30,839 nt of DNA from Welwitschia mirabilis (lineage: Eukaryota; Gnetophyta; Gnetopsida; Welwitschiales), in assembly GCA_051453625.1 (NCBI GenBank), contig JBOZIK010000001.1, forward strand, positions 92,843,165-92,874,003, given 5' to 3'. How positions within the stretch are numbered: position 1 is the stretch's first letter; the number at the start of each line of letters is the position of its first letter. A program made the position numbers and the translations under genes. Positions 30,564 through 30,839 of this stretch are shown here, in pieces. Below the pieces are notes generated by a model. That model was not told the DNA's origin. It did not search any database and was given only the letters and a program-made list of their open reading frames with translations.

Positions 30564-30642
30564 TGAGGTTCGAAGTACCTTTTGTTCGAATATCCTTTAA
30601 GGGCCCTTCGCGGAGTGAGCAAACAAACAACAGACAACATAC

Positions 30643-30839
30643 AAGCTCGTTGGACAAAACTGGAATGTTTAGTCTATTCTAATGAGGGCTATCTTAGCAC
30701 AAAAGGATTGTGCAAAAGCCCTCTAGTCAAAGAAACCTACTTCCATGGAAGATGATCACTGGATAAGGATGAAGAGTAAGGCTCTGTCTCACATCCATCT
30801 ATGCCTGAGTAATGACATTTTGCAGTCTATCAAATACGA
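30643..30839 (+). pseudogene. Copia gag N-terminal fragment, cut by window edge
   Basis: One plus-strand frame from 30643 reads KLVGQNWNV*SILMRAILAQ, then KDCAKAL*SKKPTSMEDDHW, then MKSKALSHIHLCLSNDIL. This matches the copia gag pattern FxGxNFxxWKxxMRALLxQ, DCxxALxG, M.DDDW and KALSTIxLCLSDxVL in order. The conserved Trp of the first block is TAG and a second stop follows the KAL segment. Otherwise the frame is kept. The start codon is upstream and not clear. The rest of gag and all of pol lie beyond the window. Confidence 0.85.

Larger units (their letters stand above)
30163..30839 (+). mobile_element. Ty1/copia element, 5' end, plus strand, continues outside window
   Basis: The LTR (30163-30550) is followed directly by a Met-tRNA primer site and then by the start of a copia gag. 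The window ends inside gag, so the rest of the element is not visible. The LTR ends TGTTAGA...TCTAACA form an exact 7-bp inverted repeat. Gag already carries stops, so this copy is not autonomous. Confidence 0.85.

Noticed and set aside
1-30839. tRNA, rRNA, CRISPR, bacterial operon or organellar insert
   Set aside because: No cloverleaf-like, rRNA-like, regular spacer-repeat or organellar gene sequence was recognised on reading; a tRNAscan-SE or organelle BLAST run could confirm this.

Overview
The window looks like an intergenic, repeat-dominated stretch of a plant nuclear genome, most likely a flowering plant with a large, slowly turning-over genome. The reasons are plant-type retroelements throughout: a LINE with a DUF4283-type ORF1, Ty1/copia elements primed by initiator-Met tRNA, and a Ty3/gypsy-like element with large LTRs and an Asp-tRNA-like primer site. 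The DNA is strongly AT-rich, has draft-assembly N runs and contains no intact host gene. I see no bacterial, organellar or CRISPR-like features. No species call is safe. The age of the elements would fit a lineage with little recent transposition, but that is inference.

Layout from left to right. (1) 1-~3300, minus strand: a decayed LINE (ORF1 then endonuclease/RT ORF2) whose 3' end lies outside the window. (2) ~3830-5400, plus strand: the end of what is probably a Ty3/gypsy LTR, carrying a six-copy short repeat and a primer-site-like sequence, cut off by the next element. (3) 5408-11982, minus strand: a Ty3/gypsy-like LTR element with 1.3-1.5 kb LTRs, a matching 4/5-bp target duplication, a decayed gag-like reading frame and no recognisable pol. 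(4) 12278-14894, minus strand: an internally deleted copia element with ~1 kb LTRs, only the start of gag, a primer site, a polypurine tract and a probable target duplication. (5) ~15358-15640, plus strand: a weak copia gag fragment, followed by ~3.4 kb of unresolved sequence. (6) ~19080-28388, minus strand: a long rearranged copia element with a truncated 5' LTR, GC-rich leader, repeat-rich 5' region, gag, protease, integrase and only the beginning of RT, then a partial LTR and a fuller 3' LTR. (7) 28389-30162: unresolved, with an exact 60-bp tandem duplication. (8) 30163-30839, plus strand: the 5' LTR, primer site and start of gag of another copia element that runs off the right edge.

Every coding remnant carries stop codons, and most are also frameshifted or truncated, so nothing here is likely to make a working protein. 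Several lost conserved residues are single G-to-A or C-to-T changes, as expected from deamination of methylated cytosine in silenced repeats. The most useful second-look items are a 995-N gap whose flanks appear to overlap, the exact 60-bp duplication, the pol-less gag-bearing element, and repeat arrays inside LTRs and leaders. I found no evidence of a new functional system.
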